DNA of 64,000 bases, from contig JAFGJO010000055.1 of NCBI GenBank assembly GCA_016929065.1, positions 64,401 through 128,400 of the forward strand, written 5' to 3'. The stretch's first letter is position 1. Each line of letters begins with the position of its first letter. Origin of the DNA: Spirochaetales bacterium (GTDB lineage Bacteria > Spirochaetota > Spirochaetia > SZUA-6 > RPPD01). Shown piece after piece: positions 1 through 8,836 of the stretch. The notes beneath the pieces were generated by a model. It was given only the letters and a program-made list of their open reading frames with translations, made no database searches and was not told the origin of the DNA. The position numbers and the translations under genes were made by a program.

Positions 1-2
1 AA

Positions 3-161
3 CTTGAAATAGAAAACATGAAAAAAATAAAAAAATCAGTAAACATTGATGCGGCGAAAGTGGTGGATACCATTGAAATGGATTTAAGCTACCTCACGCC
101 GTTCACTGGTGGAGCCGCATCAGGAATAACCGGAAGCACACAGCCTGAATCATCAGGTTGA
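3..161 (+). CDS. C-terminal end of an unidentified protein (gene truncated by window edge)
   Basis: The reading frame is open from the window edge to TGA at 159-161, giving about 52 residues. It contains a lysine-rich stretch (KKIKKS) and a Gly/Ser/Thr-rich tail. An internal ATG at 18 could make this a complete 47-residue protein, but it has no ribosome binding site, so I read it as the tail of a longer gene. It ends 32 bases before the likely start of coaBC, so the two are probably co-transcribed. No family is recognised. Confidence 0.4.
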   Translation, partial: LEIENMKKIKKSVNIDAAKVVDTIEMDLSYLTPFTGGAASGITGSTQPESSG

Positions 162-193
162 CATATCTGTGTTTACACTTTATCGTCGAGATA

Positions 194-1456
194 ATGGCAG
201 AAAACATACACCCGTCATTTGACATACAGGGAAGCGACTCAACCTTGCTTGCAGGCAAACGGATTATTTTGTGCATCGCGGGAAGTGTTGCGGCAATTCG
301 GTCGCCGGACATCGCACGAAAGCTGCTGCGCCACGGCGCCGATGTGTTTCCGGTGATGTCGGATGCGGCGACCAGAATCATCCATCCCGATATCATGCAT
401 TGGGCAACCGGGCACAAGGCAGTAACGCAGCTGACCGGCGAAATTGAACATGTCGCCCGGGCGGGAAATGTCAGGGATACAGCCGATCTCATGCTATTGG
501 CGCCGGCCACGGCAAACACAATTGGAAAAATAGCAGCGGGAATCGACGATACGCCGGTCACCACATTTATAACGACAGGCCTGGGGGAAGGCATTCCCCT
601 GGTGATTGTTCCGGCCATGCATCTGTCGATGTACAATCATCCAATTGTGCAGGAGAATATCGAAAAACTGAAAAAGATCGGGATTACGGTTCTAATGCCG
701 GAAATGAGCGAGGGGAAAGCGAAAATCGCCCCGACTGATGCGATTATCGATACAATCACGGGAATACTCGGCGGGGAACGAAAGCTGTCCGGGAAAAAAG
801 TTTTGATCACGCTCGGCCGGACCGTTGAATATATTGACCCCATACGCGTCATCACCAACAATTCCACCGGGAAAATGGGCGCCTCTCTTGCCGCGGCCGC
901 AGCGTATCAGGGTGCCGAAGTGACAATTATCGCCGGGAAGCACTCGGTACCTCTGCCGGGCAGCGCACGGGTTGTTTCGGTAAACACGGCAGATGAAATG
1001 ATGAATGCTGCGGTCGCAGAATGCAGCCGCATTGCTTTTGATGTTGTCATCGCCGCTGCAGCGGTTGGAGATTTCAAGCCGAAAACCGTTTCCGCAGAAA
1101 AAATATCAACCCATATCAATAAAAGTATTTCGCTGGATTTGGTTCCCACACCGAAAATACTCGACATTATAAAGGATCATAATCCAAAGACCTTTCTTGT
1201 TGCGTTTCGCGCTGTTGCCGGACTTTCGAAAAAAGCGCGTACAGCAGACGCGCAGGAGAGAATGAAAAAAGCGCGGGCAGATTGCATTGTCGTCAATGAT
1301 ACCGCAGTGCAGGGAGCCGGGTTTGAAACCGATACAAACGAGGTTGAGATTATCACTGCAGGGGGTGAGGTATTTTTTCTTCCACAAGAATCAAAGAAAA
1401 CCATTGCTGTTAAAATCTTGGATATCATTGCCGCTCAATTAGAGCAAAAACGCTGA
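194..1456 (+). CDS. coaBC: Phosphopantothenoylcysteine decarboxylase / phosphopantothenate-cysteine ligase
   Basis: This bifunctional cytoplasmic enzyme performs two steps of coenzyme A synthesis: it joins cysteine to 4'-phosphopantothenate (CTP-dependent) and decarboxylates the product (FMN-dependent). The N-terminal flavoprotein half shows the FMN-binding GSVAA (about residues 30-34) and APATAN (about 103-108). The substrate-recognition clamp reads PAMHLSM (about 140-146), with His where most bacterial enzymes have Asn. The ligase half shows IDPIR, NNSTGKMG and AAVGDFKP, then PTPKI where bacteria usually have NPDI. The clamp His and PTPKI resemble archaeal CoaBC. I chose ATG 194; TTG 158 overlaps the upstream stop and is possible but has poorer ribosome-binding context. 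A LolA-like gene follows 16 bases after the stop. Confidence 0.93.
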   Translation: MAENIHPSFDIQGSDSTLLAGKRIILCIAGSVAAIRSPDIARKLLRHGADVFPVMSDAATRIIHPDIMHWATGHKAVTQLTGEIEHVARAGNVRDTADLMLLAPATANTIGKIAAGIDDTPVTTFITTGLGEGIPLVIVPAMHLSMYNHPIVQENIEKLKKIGITVLMPEMSEGKAKIAPTDAIIDTITGILGGERKLSGKKVLITLGRTVEYIDPIRVITNNSTGKMGASLAAAAAYQGAEVTIIAGKHSVPLPGSARVVSVNTADEMMNAAVAECSRIAFDVVIAAAAVGDFKPKTVSAEKISTHINKSISLDLVPTPKILDIIKDHNPKTFLVAFRAVAGLSKKARTADAQERMKKARADCIVVNDTAVQGAGFETDTNEVEIITAGGEVFFLPQESKKTIAVKILDIIAAQLEQKR

Positions 1457-1472
1457 TCAGGATCGCTTGGCC

Positions 1473-2195
1473 ATGAAAAGAGTATTTTTTCTACTGCTGC
1501 TCTGTCTCCTGTTTTTTTACCTGCCATTATTTTCCCAGCCTGATGACGCAGCAGCCATTCTTGATACGGCATCGAAGAAGCTGGTGTTTGGGCAGGATGT
1601 TTCCATGAAAATAACTCTGCGATATGAGGAATCAGTCGTCGGGGAATATATACTATTTCGCCGGGACAAATCCAGTACTGCGCTTCTGCTTCAACAGAAA
1701 CCCGGCAGCATGAACGGGACTGGTTATCTGTTTTTATCAGGGACACTGTGGCTGTATAATCCTGTCTGCCGGTGTTTTGAATCCTCGTACAAATCCCGTC
1801 GTGCAGCAGGTAATTTTCTCATGTTTGCGGATATTCTGCCTTTTACACTAAAAAAAGAAGATACAGCCGAGAAGGCGCGTGAAAAGGAAATATTCGGTGA
1901 AAAAACACATGTCCTGGAATGTTATGCTGCAGAAGACATGTATTCTGTACGGATGTATCTGTCCAAAAAAACAGGCCTTCCGGTGTACCGGGAATACCTG
2001 AATGACCAGGGGAATGTGACCTCCTCGTCCACCCTTCTGATGTATGGTGAATACGGTAAACAATATATCCCGATTCATTTTCTGGTGCAGACAGCAGACG
2101 GCCGAAAAGTTGAAATAACATGTTCGGATATTTCAATCCATCCGCTTCCCGATGCGGTGTTTACAAAATCCTACCTTCTTGAAATTACACGATAA
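1473..2195 (+). CDS. LolA-like outer-membrane lipoprotein-sorting family protein, exported
   Basis: The protein has about 240 residues and an N-terminal signal peptide (long Leu/Phe stretch ending near FSQ). The remainder alternates beta-strands, consistent with the half-barrel LolA/LolB-like fold found in periplasmic lipoprotein carriers. Seen features include a GEYILFRR-type strand, a GTLWLYNP segment, and C-terminal VEITCSDI followed by DAVFTKSYL, which matches the closing part of LolA-like proteins. It would bind a lipid or lipoprotein in the periplasm; the real cargo is unknown. ATG 1473 has AGGA about 10 bases upstream; TTG 1467 is an alternative. It follows coaBC closely, so the two probably share a transcript without sharing a pathway. 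Confidence 0.65.
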   Translation: MKRVFFLLLLCLLFFYLPLFSQPDDAAAILDTASKKLVFGQDVSMKITLRYEESVVGEYILFRRDKSSTALLLQQKPGSMNGTGYLFLSGTLWLYNPVCRCFESSYKSRRAAGNFLMFADILPFTLKKEDTAEKAREKEIFGEKTHVLECYAAEDMYSVRMYLSKKTGLPVYREYLNDQGNVTSSSTLLMYGEYGKQYIPIHFLVQTADGRKVEITCSDISIHPLPDAVFTKSYLLEITR

Positions 2196-2203
2196 AATAA
2201 TTT

Positions 2204-3046
2204 TTATTTTTTCTCATATACGATGTTTGGAATAAAAAAATATTTGGGGCTTTCGTTCATATCTATATCCGCATTCAGGAAACGGACAATGGTGCCGTTG
2301 TCTTTTTGCTCAACTGTCCAGAGCATATTAATCGGGTATTCGAATGATGCATATCCTTTTTTTTCTTGAAAAATGTTTACCACTTCCCAATTTTTACCAC
2401 CATCCTTGGTTTCTAAAATAATGATGCTATTTTCACCTTCAATCCATTTGCCAGTTGAGTCTATTAGCCAATAGTTATTACCGGCAACAATACATTGTCC
2501 TTCGAGCGGATTTTTAAAAAAAAATGAATCAAGCCACAGTATTGTCCCGCCTAACTCATTAAAGCCGCATGCCTCCCAGGTATTGCCGCCATTATCAGTA
2601 CGATACATGAAAAACCATGTACCGGCACACGACCCTCCGCCCGTCAGCCATCCATGGTCTGTATCAATAAAAATCATTTTCCCAACCTGATTATTCCCGT
2701 CAATCATGGCACAACCGGGTCCGGCGAGATTGGTCCAGGTTTTTCCGCAGTCTGTGGTTTTTATCATAAAAAGATGATGAGGATTTTCGAAACACAAGGG
2801 TCCTTCATCCTGCTCAATAAACGTATATTGGCCGTATATGATACAGGTGTCTTCGTCAATTTCACACACTGCAAGATGTTCCAGTTCTATTCTGTGAAAG
2901 TATTCTTCAGAATCCTGTAGTAAATATTCAACAATATCTTTATGTTGATTTTCAAGCCATTTGTCAAACCCGGTGTTCTGTGTAAATCCCGGGGCGATTA
3001 ATTGGGTAAGGCAAAGACCCAATGATGATATTAATTTGAATGTCAT
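2204..3046 (-). CDS. Secreted protein with BNR/Asp-box (Ycf48-like) repeats
   Basis: The protein has 280 residues, with a signal peptide (cleavage near GFTQ) followed by at least three Asp-box-like motifs: TTDCGKTW, TDNGGNTW and TKDGGKNW. These S/T-x-D-x-G-x-x-W turns are the hallmark of BNR/sortilin/Ycf48-type beta-propellers, so this is probably a small periplasmic or surface propeller. The number of visible motifs is lower than in a full propeller. An AGGAG precedes the ATG by about 6 bases. It lies downstream of a DUF8091-like gene on the same strand but 42 bases away, and converges with the LolA-like gene. No enzymatic function can be assigned. Confidence 0.6.
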   Translation of the reverse strand: MTFKLISSLGLCLTQLIAPGFTQNTGFDKWLENQHKDIVEYLLQDSEEYFHRIELEHLAVCEIDEDTCIIYGQYTFIEQDEGPLCFENPHHLFMIKTTDCGKTWTNLAGPGCAMIDGNNQVGKMIFIDTDHGWLTGGGSCAGTWFFMYRTDNGGNTWEACGFNELGGTILWLDSFFFKNPLEGQCIVAGNNYWLIDSTGKWIEGENSIIILETKDGGKNWEVVNIFQEKKGYASFEYPINMLWTVEQKDNGTIVRFLNADIDMNESPKYFFIPNIVYEKK

Positions 3047-3088
3047 TCATGCTCCTGTTAATGAGTATATACTCAAACAGTGTTGATT

Positions 3089-3829
3089 TCATTTTAAGCG
3101 GTTTTTTTGAAAAATAAATGAATTCCCCTGTTTCCCTTTTACGGCAAGCAGGCCGAGAGAACGAAGCAGATAGGTTATCTGCTGTGCCCGCGAGACATGG
3201 ATTTTCAGGCGGGATGCGAGTTTCCTGTTTGTGAAGTTTCGCGGGCAGGGGGAGGGAAGCAGTTTCAGAAAATCTTTTTTATCATGAAAGACATGTTTTT
3301 CCTTTATATCGACCAGTTTGCGGTCCGTAATTGTCTTTCCCTTGCGTCGCCAGCTTCCCTTGCCGTCATCGTGCCTGATTTCTTCTTCTCTGGTAAAGAC
3401 CACTTCAATATATAAATTCCTGTGGCCGATATATTCCCGTATTCCGGCACATTCAAAGGCAATATCAGAGAGACTGTTTTTTTTGGGAGATTTTCTTTTT
3501 GAAACAAGTTTTTCCCCGTGTTTGTCATAGAGCAAAATTGTTTTTTCTGCTGCAACCGGGTAGACGATCGTGACACGGTATTTTTCAAGAAGATTTTCAA
3601 GTTTGCGTCTCAGTTTTCCCAATCCGCGGGTCTGAATCTCGAAAATGCAGTCGGGTGCGGCAAGGATGTCCACAACGATTCTGCCCAACTTTACTTCCTG
3701 CTGTGCGCCGGGGGGAAGATACAATTCCTTCAATGCGGCGTGCAGGGATCTTTCTTTTAAAAGGCCGATGTGAGGCTGTGCTTCACCGGGATGGAGGGGT
3801 GAGCCGTTTTTTTTACCCATACATTTCAT
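3089..3829 (-). CDS. DUF8091-like conserved protein, possible nuclease-fold
   Basis: The protein has 246 residues and is predicted soluble and cytoplasmic. The N-terminal part has the pattern I recall for the widespread uncharacterised DUF8091 family: HIGLLKERSLHAALK, then VVDIL, then FEIQTRGLGKLRRKL, and a further RKSPKKN block. The VVDI...EIQT arrangement resembles the Asp...Glu-x-Gln/Lys core of restriction-endonuclease-like folds, which is a suggestion rather than a demonstration. The C-terminal 80 residues are rich in Lys/Arg and look like a winged helix that could bind DNA (segment around TNRKLASRLKI, then LLRSLGLLAVKGK). It lies 14 bases after the TraB/GumN gene on the same strand. Confidence 0.55.
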   Translation of the reverse strand: MKCMGKKNGSPLHPGEAQPHIGLLKERSLHAALKELYLPPGAQQEVKLGRIVVDILAAPDCIFEIQTRGLGKLRRKLENLLEKYRVTIVYPVAAEKTILLYDKHGEKLVSKRKSPKKNSLSDIAFECAGIREYIGHRNLYIEVVFTREEEIRHDDGKGSWRRKGKTITDRKLVDIKEKHVFHDKKDFLKLLPSPCPRNFTNRKLASRLKIHVSRAQQITYLLRSLGLLAVKGKQGNSFIFQKNRLK

Positions 3830-3843
3830 TCAATCGCTGCCGG

Positions 3844-4800
3844 CTACAGCCGGGTGATGGTATATCCGTGTTTTGCCAAAAGCACAAGGACATTATCATT
3901 TCCTATAAGGTGTCCGCTGCCGACAACCACAAAAAAGGAACCGCCGGATTGAATCAGCGGTACAAGCCGATCGGCCATAATCCGGTTTCTGTTGGAGAGA
4001 AGTATCTTCTCCACGGTTTCCAGTTCCCGGTAATCATCATAAATTTTGGTGAACTGGTATTGAATTCCGTGAACATTTCCGGTACGCCACGCATCCACTA
4101 TTTTATTTGTTTCACCGTTCATCAGGTGGGCTTTGTCAAGGACCACTTCCAGGTATTTGATTTGTGCATTCTCGGGAATGGAGGCAAGGTGATCAATCTG
4201 CTCATTTGTGGTTTCAAGGCCGACAATCTGTTTCCCGGCCTTTTCCGCCTTGCCGGTAAAATAGGCATCCACACCGTACTTTTCGTTGTACCCCAATGTC
4301 CGCTGTTTATATTGTGTAAATGTCATGGCAGCATACATTGGTCTCATGCGCGATACCGGCTCAAACGGAATTTTGACCGTCTGTAATGTCGATCTCAGTT
4401 TTTTAAGGAGGCTGTCCGAGATGTGTTTCTCAATGGTGTCCGGTTGGGGATACATGAGTTTCTGTTCGAACAACGCGTGCATGTAATTCGCGTTTATCTT
4501 GTTCAGGTCAATTTCAGTTACCAGAGTACTGGATGCGGCAAATGCCGATTCAATCTGTTTTGGAAACGGGTAGAAGTCGGCCCGTCCAACGTGGATGGCA
4601 CCAAAAAAATACATTGTTGTTTTTGCGGTTTCCAGTTTATAGAGGGCCTGACCCTTTTGTTTTGTCGGCTGAAGGTGCACTGTCTCGGCCGGAGTTGATA
4701 GTGTCCGGGACGGCATGTCTGCGCATTTCCCGAGCATTCCAGCGAAAAACAACACAGATGATATCAACAGGATTTTATTGACTGTCCGGTAAATCTGCAT
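3844..4800 (-). CDS. TraB/GumN family protein, exported
   Basis: The protein has 318 residues with an N-terminal hydrophobic export signal followed by a TraB/GumN (Tiki-like, erythromycin-esterase/Tiki clan) domain. Family motifs are visible: FFGAIHVG near the start of the domain, VTEIDLN, the GLETTNEQ block, SNRNRIMA, and the terminal VVGSGHLIG. In this clan the two GxxH and the Glu residues are thought to bind a metal and cleave peptides, so it may be a periplasmic metallopeptidase; the substrate is unknown. It starts 4 bases after the FHA-domain gene ends, so translation is probably coupled. Confidence 0.8.
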   Translation of the reverse strand: MQIYRTVNKILLISSVLFFAGMLGKCADMPSRTLSTPAETVHLQPTKQKGQALYKLETAKTTMYFFGAIHVGRADFYPFPKQIESAFAASSTLVTEIDLNKINANYMHALFEQKLMYPQPDTIEKHISDSLLKKLRSTLQTVKIPFEPVSRMRPMYAAMTFTQYKQRTLGYNEKYGVDAYFTGKAEKAGKQIVGLETTNEQIDHLASIPENAQIKYLEVVLDKAHLMNGETNKIVDAWRTGNVHGIQYQFTKIYDDYRELETVEKILLSNRNRIMADRLVPLIQSGGSFFVVVGSGHLIGNDNVLVLLAKHGYTITRL

Positions 4801-4804
4801 GGGC

Positions 4805-5407
4805 TTAAAAGATAGTCCGGCTTTTCACACGGCGTGAAGCTTTTTTCTTTGCCGCCGGCTTTTTCTTTTTTGCAGAAGATTTTTTTACCGGTTTTTTTAC
4901 AGCTTTCTTTTTCACGGTTTTTTTTGCCGTTTTTTTAACTGATTTTGCTTTTATTGATTTTTTCACGGTCTTTTTAACCGGCTTTCTGGCTGTTTTTTTC
5001 GCCGTTTTTTTTGCTGTCGGTTTTTTCTTTTTTTTGGGATCTTCTTTTTTTACCCTGATTTTCGAAACTGAAAAAGTAATGACAATTTTGCCGATTTTTA
5101 TTTTATCGCCGTCTTTTAACGGTGTTACTTTTGTAATTCGTTTGTTGTTGACATAGGTCCCGTTTGTCGATTTTTCATCTTTGATACGGAACGATGATTT
5201 ATCCCATCGAATGGACGCATGAATGTCCGACACCGTTCCTTCCCTGATGACCAGATTGTTTTTGGAAAGCTTTCCAAGCGTGAATTTCTTTGTCTTGTTG
5301 AGCGCGACCGGTGTTTTTCTGATAGAAGATGACAAGGAATATACTTTCTTGTCTTCCGGACGCTTTGTTTTTGGTGTTTTTCTTGATATGACAGTGAAAT
5401 CTTTCAT
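4805..5407 (-). CDS. FHA-domain protein with a histone-H1-like lysine-rich tail
   Basis: The protein has 200 residues. Residues about 40-112 form a forkhead-associated domain with the diagnostic GKLSKNNLVI, SDIHASI and STNGTYVNNKRI blocks, which bind phosphothreonine peptides. From about residue 120 to the end the chain is almost entirely Lys/Ala/Thr/Pro/Val, with recurring KKTAKKT, KKPVKKS and AAKKKA units, like eukaryotic histone H1 tails and bacterial Hc1/AlgP-type DNA-binding tails. This predicts a nucleoid-associated adaptor that tethers a phosphorylated partner to DNA. AAGGGAG precedes the ATG. No Ser/Thr kinase gene lies in the window, so the phospho-partner is unknown. Confidence 0.85.
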   Translation of the reverse strand: MKDFTVISRKTPKTKRPEDKKVYSLSSSIRKTPVALNKTKKFTLGKLSKNNLVIREGTVSDIHASIRWDKSSFRIKDEKSTNGTYVNNKRITKVTPLKDGDKIKIGKIVITFSVSKIRVKKEDPKKKKKPTAKKTAKKTARKPVKKTVKKSIKAKSVKKTAKKTVKKKAVKKPVKKSSAKKKKPAAKKKASRRVKSRTIF

Positions 5408-5534
5408 AAGGCTCCCTTTCTTACTATAGATTTTTTACAGCATGGAATGAATACGGTATACTGTCAAGTATTTTTCAATGACAAGGCGAAAAAAAGATGC
5501 CGGAATAGTATCGTACTCCGGCAGCAATCGTGTA

Positions 5535-6137
5535 TTATTTTTTATTGAACCCGCCGGGGAATGTAATTGACTTCAATATTTTTTCTACATGGTCAATGTA
5601 CAGATCGCTTTTGTCTTCCTCTGCAATGGCAAGTTTCATGGTCATGATCACCAGTACCGCTGTTCCCGCTTTCATGTCCCCGTATGCAGCTGCGGCTCTG
5701 AAAAACCCGGGATCTTCATCGCTGCTCACCATATAACCGTTTACTGTGCCGTGATTGAACTCGGTTTCGGTTTCCTCGACTGCTTGTCCGGTTATTTTTG
5801 CATTATCAAGAAATTGTTCAAAAACCATTTTGACAAAATCAATATATTCCATTCCTGCTGTCTTAAGATCAAGGGTGAATGAGGGGAAGAACATAAGGAC
5901 CATTGTGGCGGCTTCCTTGTCGGGTGAACCAAGAACCTGAGTGTACCCGATTGTTGTCGCGTCTCCGTAGGTAGCATCGCCCATATCCGTCAACTGCCAC
6001 CCCTCCGGGTACTCAAAACTGAATCCCTGGGTTTCCGTAAATTCCCAGTTTGTTTCGGCAAATACAGAGACAGGCAGAATCAGGGTGAAAAAAATTACGG
6101 TCATGAACATTATTTTATATATACGAATGTGTGTCAT
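5535..6137 (-). CDS. Secreted PsbP-like protein
   Basis: The mature start is fixed by GAGGAGG a few bases upstream of ATG 6137; an in-frame upstream extension has no such site. A classical signal peptide ends near SVFA. The exported part of about 170 residues has the PsbP/Mog1-like profile: FSFEYPEGWQL near the start, a long middle section, and a closing VEKILKSITF. Proteins of this fold occur widely in bacteria as small periplasmic or surface proteins with no agreed function. It stands alone between an FHA gene and a divergent transporter gene. Confidence 0.55.
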   Translation of the reverse strand: MTHIRIYKIMFMTVIFFTLILPVSVFAETNWEFTETQGFSFEYPEGWQLTDMGDATYGDATTIGYTQVLGSPDKEAATMVLMFFPSFTLDLKTAGMEYIDFVKMVFEQFLDNAKITGQAVEETETEFNHGTVNGYMVSSDEDPGFFRAAAAYGDMKAGTAVLVIMTMKLAIAEEDKSDLYIDHVEKILKSITFPGGFNKK

Positions 6138-6261
6138 GGTTTCCTCCTCGAATGTGTATACATACAGTCTACAGTAAAAAATAAAATTTTCAATCAAATT
6201 CGACTGGCAATTTTATTACCTCTTGACCGCGGCCGTAACTGCATTTTATAATCCAGGTTCC

Positions 6262-7569
6262 ATGAATATTATCCTGGACGTCCCGGTTATCATAAAAGTA
6301 CTTGGCTCTCTCGCGGTGTTTATTGCAGTTCACCGTCTCTCGAAAAATCTGCTTGTTGCCCTGGGGATCGGAACGCTGCTTTTGGCCTTCTGGTCCGGAC
6401 ATACGATCGTCTCGACGGGGATGGTAATCCGGGAAACGGTTACCTCCCCGAACTCCCTGTTCCTGTTTGGGATTATTTTTTTGGTGATCTGGTTGAGTTC
6501 GCAGATGGAGGAAGCCGGGCTGCTCTCCGACCTGGTGACTGCTGTCAAGGCGCGCTGTTCCAACCGCCTGGCAATGGCGGTACTGCCTGCTGTCATCGGA
6601 CTCTTGCCCATGCCGGGCGGGGCGTATTTTTCTGCGCCGATGGTAGATGAATGCGATCCGGGAAAGAACGTCAAACCGATTTTGAAAACAAACATCAACT
6701 TCTGGTTCCGCCACATTTGGGAGTATTGGTGGCCGTTGTATCCGGGAGTGATCAAGGCAATTGATCCGCAAAACTTCAATCTGCCCCTGTGGATTTTCAT
6801 TCCTGTCCAACTCCCCTTCTGGGCGATTGCAGTGGGAGCAGGGATTGTTTTTTATTTGCGGAAGGTTCCGCTGGAAAAAAAACCAGAGAAGAGCGAAACA
6901 AAAGGACTTCTAATGCCGTTTTTGCCAATTATTGTCATTGCAGTGGTATATGCACTGGTAAAGATATTTATCCCTGTATTGGGAGACATCAACAAGTATT
7001 TGCCGTTTGTGATTTCGATTGTTTCTGCCATGACCGTCCTTGCCATACTTCGGCCGCTGGCGGTTGCCGCGTGGAGGAAAATATTATTCTCGATGAAGAC
7101 AATTAAAATATGGGGAATAATTTTCCTGGCGACGATCTACGGCGGATTTATCCAGGCGCAGCTGCCGTCAGGGGTTTTTCTGATGGACCAGATGAAAGGA
7201 GAGCTGGACAGCATGGGTATCCCGATACTTCTTTTGGTCATGGCTTTGCCGTTATTAAGCGGACTTACCACGGGAATCACTGTCGGGTTTGTCGGCGCCA
7301 GTTTTCCCATTATTGTAAGCCTTTTGGGGACGCAGCCGCTTTTGTCTGAAAAACTCTCGATGATGGTCCTTGCCTACGGATGCGGGTATGCCGGAATTAT
7401 TTTATCACCGGTACACACCTGTCTTGTCATGACCAATGAATATTTCAAAACAAGCCTTGCAAAAAGTATCCGCAATATGCTGTTTCCTGCATTTGTCATT
7501 GTGGCGAGTGCGGTGGGTTTTTATTTTCTGATTCGTACAATGGGATTTATTAATACAATTTCATTCTGA
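6262..7569 (+). CDS. DUF401 family integral membrane transporter-like protein
   Basis: The protein has 435 residues with about ten hydrophobic segments. It carries DUF401 family motifs including LLPMPGGAYFSAP, the strongly conserved HIWEYWWPLYPG and the later SPVHTCLV. DUF401 belongs to the ion-transporter-like membrane proteins; the substrate is not known. ATG 6262 has a CAGG 5-8 bases upstream, whereas the in-frame TTG at 6223 lacks a site. The gene's last 9 bases overlap the end of the convergent MFS gene, so antisense transcripts at both 3' ends are likely. Confidence 0.8.
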   Translation: MNIILDVPVIIKVLGSLAVFIAVHRLSKNLLVALGIGTLLLAFWSGHTIVSTGMVIRETVTSPNSLFLFGIIFLVIWLSSQMEEAGLLSDLVTAVKARCSNRLAMAVLPAVIGLLPMPGGAYFSAPMVDECDPGKNVKPILKTNINFWFRHIWEYWWPLYPGVIKAIDPQNFNLPLWIFIPVQLPFWAIAVGAGIVFYLRKVPLEKKPEKSETKGLLMPFLPIIVIAVVYALVKIFIPVLGDINKYLPFVISIVSAMTVLAILRPLAVAAWRKILFSMKTIKIWGIIFLATIYGGFIQAQLPSGVFLMDQMKGELDSMGIPILLLVMALPLLSGLTTGITVGFVGASFPIIVSLLGTQPLLSEKLSMMVLAYGCGYAGIILSPVHTCLVMTNEYFKTSLAKSIRNMLFPAFVIVASAVGFYFLIRTMGFINTISF

Positions 7570-8796
7570 GAGGTGTTCCGTGGATGCATACTTTTTCGGC
7601 GAACGGACAAAGATGATAAAAAACAATACGGCGACTGCGGTGATCACTGCACTGGCGAAAATCATAATCTGCGAGTCAAATAATTCGAGAATTGCCCCGT
7701 TAAAAAAGAGCCCCAGAGCCATTGGAATATTTACTCCAAAAACGGTATATAAATTGAAATACAATGCCTTCAGGTCCGGATGAGACAGCAGGTCGATGTA
7801 ATTTACCATACCCAGAGTCTGGATGCCGAATCCCAGCCCGTGAATCGACATGATGACAATTATCATCCACGGCTGTTTGTATACTGCAGCAAGGCCCAGC
7901 CCGACAAGTTTTGCGGTGAGGATGATCGTTCCGACAAGAATCATTTTCCTGTTTCCGAGCCATGCTGTTATTTTTTTTGCATTGAGCATAATGGGAATTT
8001 CCGGAATGGCAGAAATGCCGAATGCGATTCCCATCGCAATAAAATTCAGTCGGGAGTCCTCAAAGAAAATACTGATGAAAAACTGTGAGCCAAACAGGCT
8101 GAACGACTGGATAAAACAAAAAATGAGGAAAATAAAAAAACTTTTATCCCTGAAAAGCAGGGAGAGGGGGACCTTTGCGGCCTGGATTTTTGCCTGAAAA
8201 CCTGTTCGGGCAGTAAATGCTATAAGAGCGTGCCCGGCAAGGTAAAAGACGGGTACCAAAACCAGAGCCTGGGAGAAAAACAAAACAGATCCGATACAAA
8301 ACGTAAAGACAATCCAGGAAAAGGAAGCATGGGCCCGGTACTGCCCGTAACTGCCTTCCGGTTCATTGTTTTTGTGAATATGTTCCAGGGTTTCAGTGGT
8401 AATGACGGGAAAGACAGGCCCCCCAAAAAGGCCGGTAATCGCGATTCCCAATGTACATACTATAAAGAATAGGGTTGAGGAGGGAATCGGGATGATCCCT
8501 GTGCCTGGAAAAATCAAAAACAATGTACCGGCAACCACGAGGACAGAACAGAAAAACAGCACGCGGTTTTCGATTTTGAACCGGTCTGCAATATACCCGG
8601 CAATGGGATTGGAGAGCAGGGATAACAGTGGCTGTATCCCCAAAAGGATCGTCACCAGTTTAATTGCGTGTTCTTCGTGCAGCTGGTTAAAAATATGCCG
8701 GTAGTAGAGCCCCATATACGGCACAGCCGCGCTGATGCTGACAAAATAAAACCAAAAGAGAAGCCTGATTCTGTTTTTTCCCGAAAACAACGTCAT
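7561..8796 (-). CDS. Major facilitator superfamily transporter (MFS_1-like)
   Basis: The protein has 411 residues with twelve predicted membrane spans. The N-terminal half has GYIADRFKIENR, matching the conserved loop 2-3 G-x-x-x-D-R motif of MFS carriers. The layout of FYFVSISAAVPYMGLYYRHIF at the start resembles the LacY/nucleoside-symporter-like MFS_1 subgroup. It is an inner-membrane secondary carrier with unknown substrate. No neighbouring catabolic gene gives a clue. Confidence 0.8.
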   Translation of the reverse strand: MTLFSGKNRIRLLFWFYFVSISAAVPYMGLYYRHIFNQLHEEHAIKLVTILLGIQPLLSLLSNPIAGYIADRFKIENRVLFFCSVLVVAGTLFLIFPGTGIIPIPSSTLFFIVCTLGIAITGLFGGPVFPVITTETLEHIHKNNEPEGSYGQYRAHASFSWIVFTFCIGSVLFFSQALVLVPVFYLAGHALIAFTARTGFQAKIQAAKVPLSLLFRDKSFFIFLIFCFIQSFSLFGSQFFISIFFEDSRLNFIAMGIAFGISAIPEIPIMLNAKKITAWLGNRKMILVGTIILTAKLVGLGLAAVYKQPWMIIVIMSIHGLGFGIQTLGMVNYIDLLSHPDLKALYFNLYTVFGVNIPMALGLFFNGAILELFDSQIMIFASAVITAVAVLFFIIFVRSPKKYASTEHLSE

Positions 8797-8836
8797 AATG
8801 AATTATTGTGCGGCGGTATGAAGGGCGGCATACACG

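Noticed and set aside
158-193. TTG start of coaBC
   Set aside because: Possible, because it overlaps the upstream stop, but ATG 194 fits the family N-terminus better.
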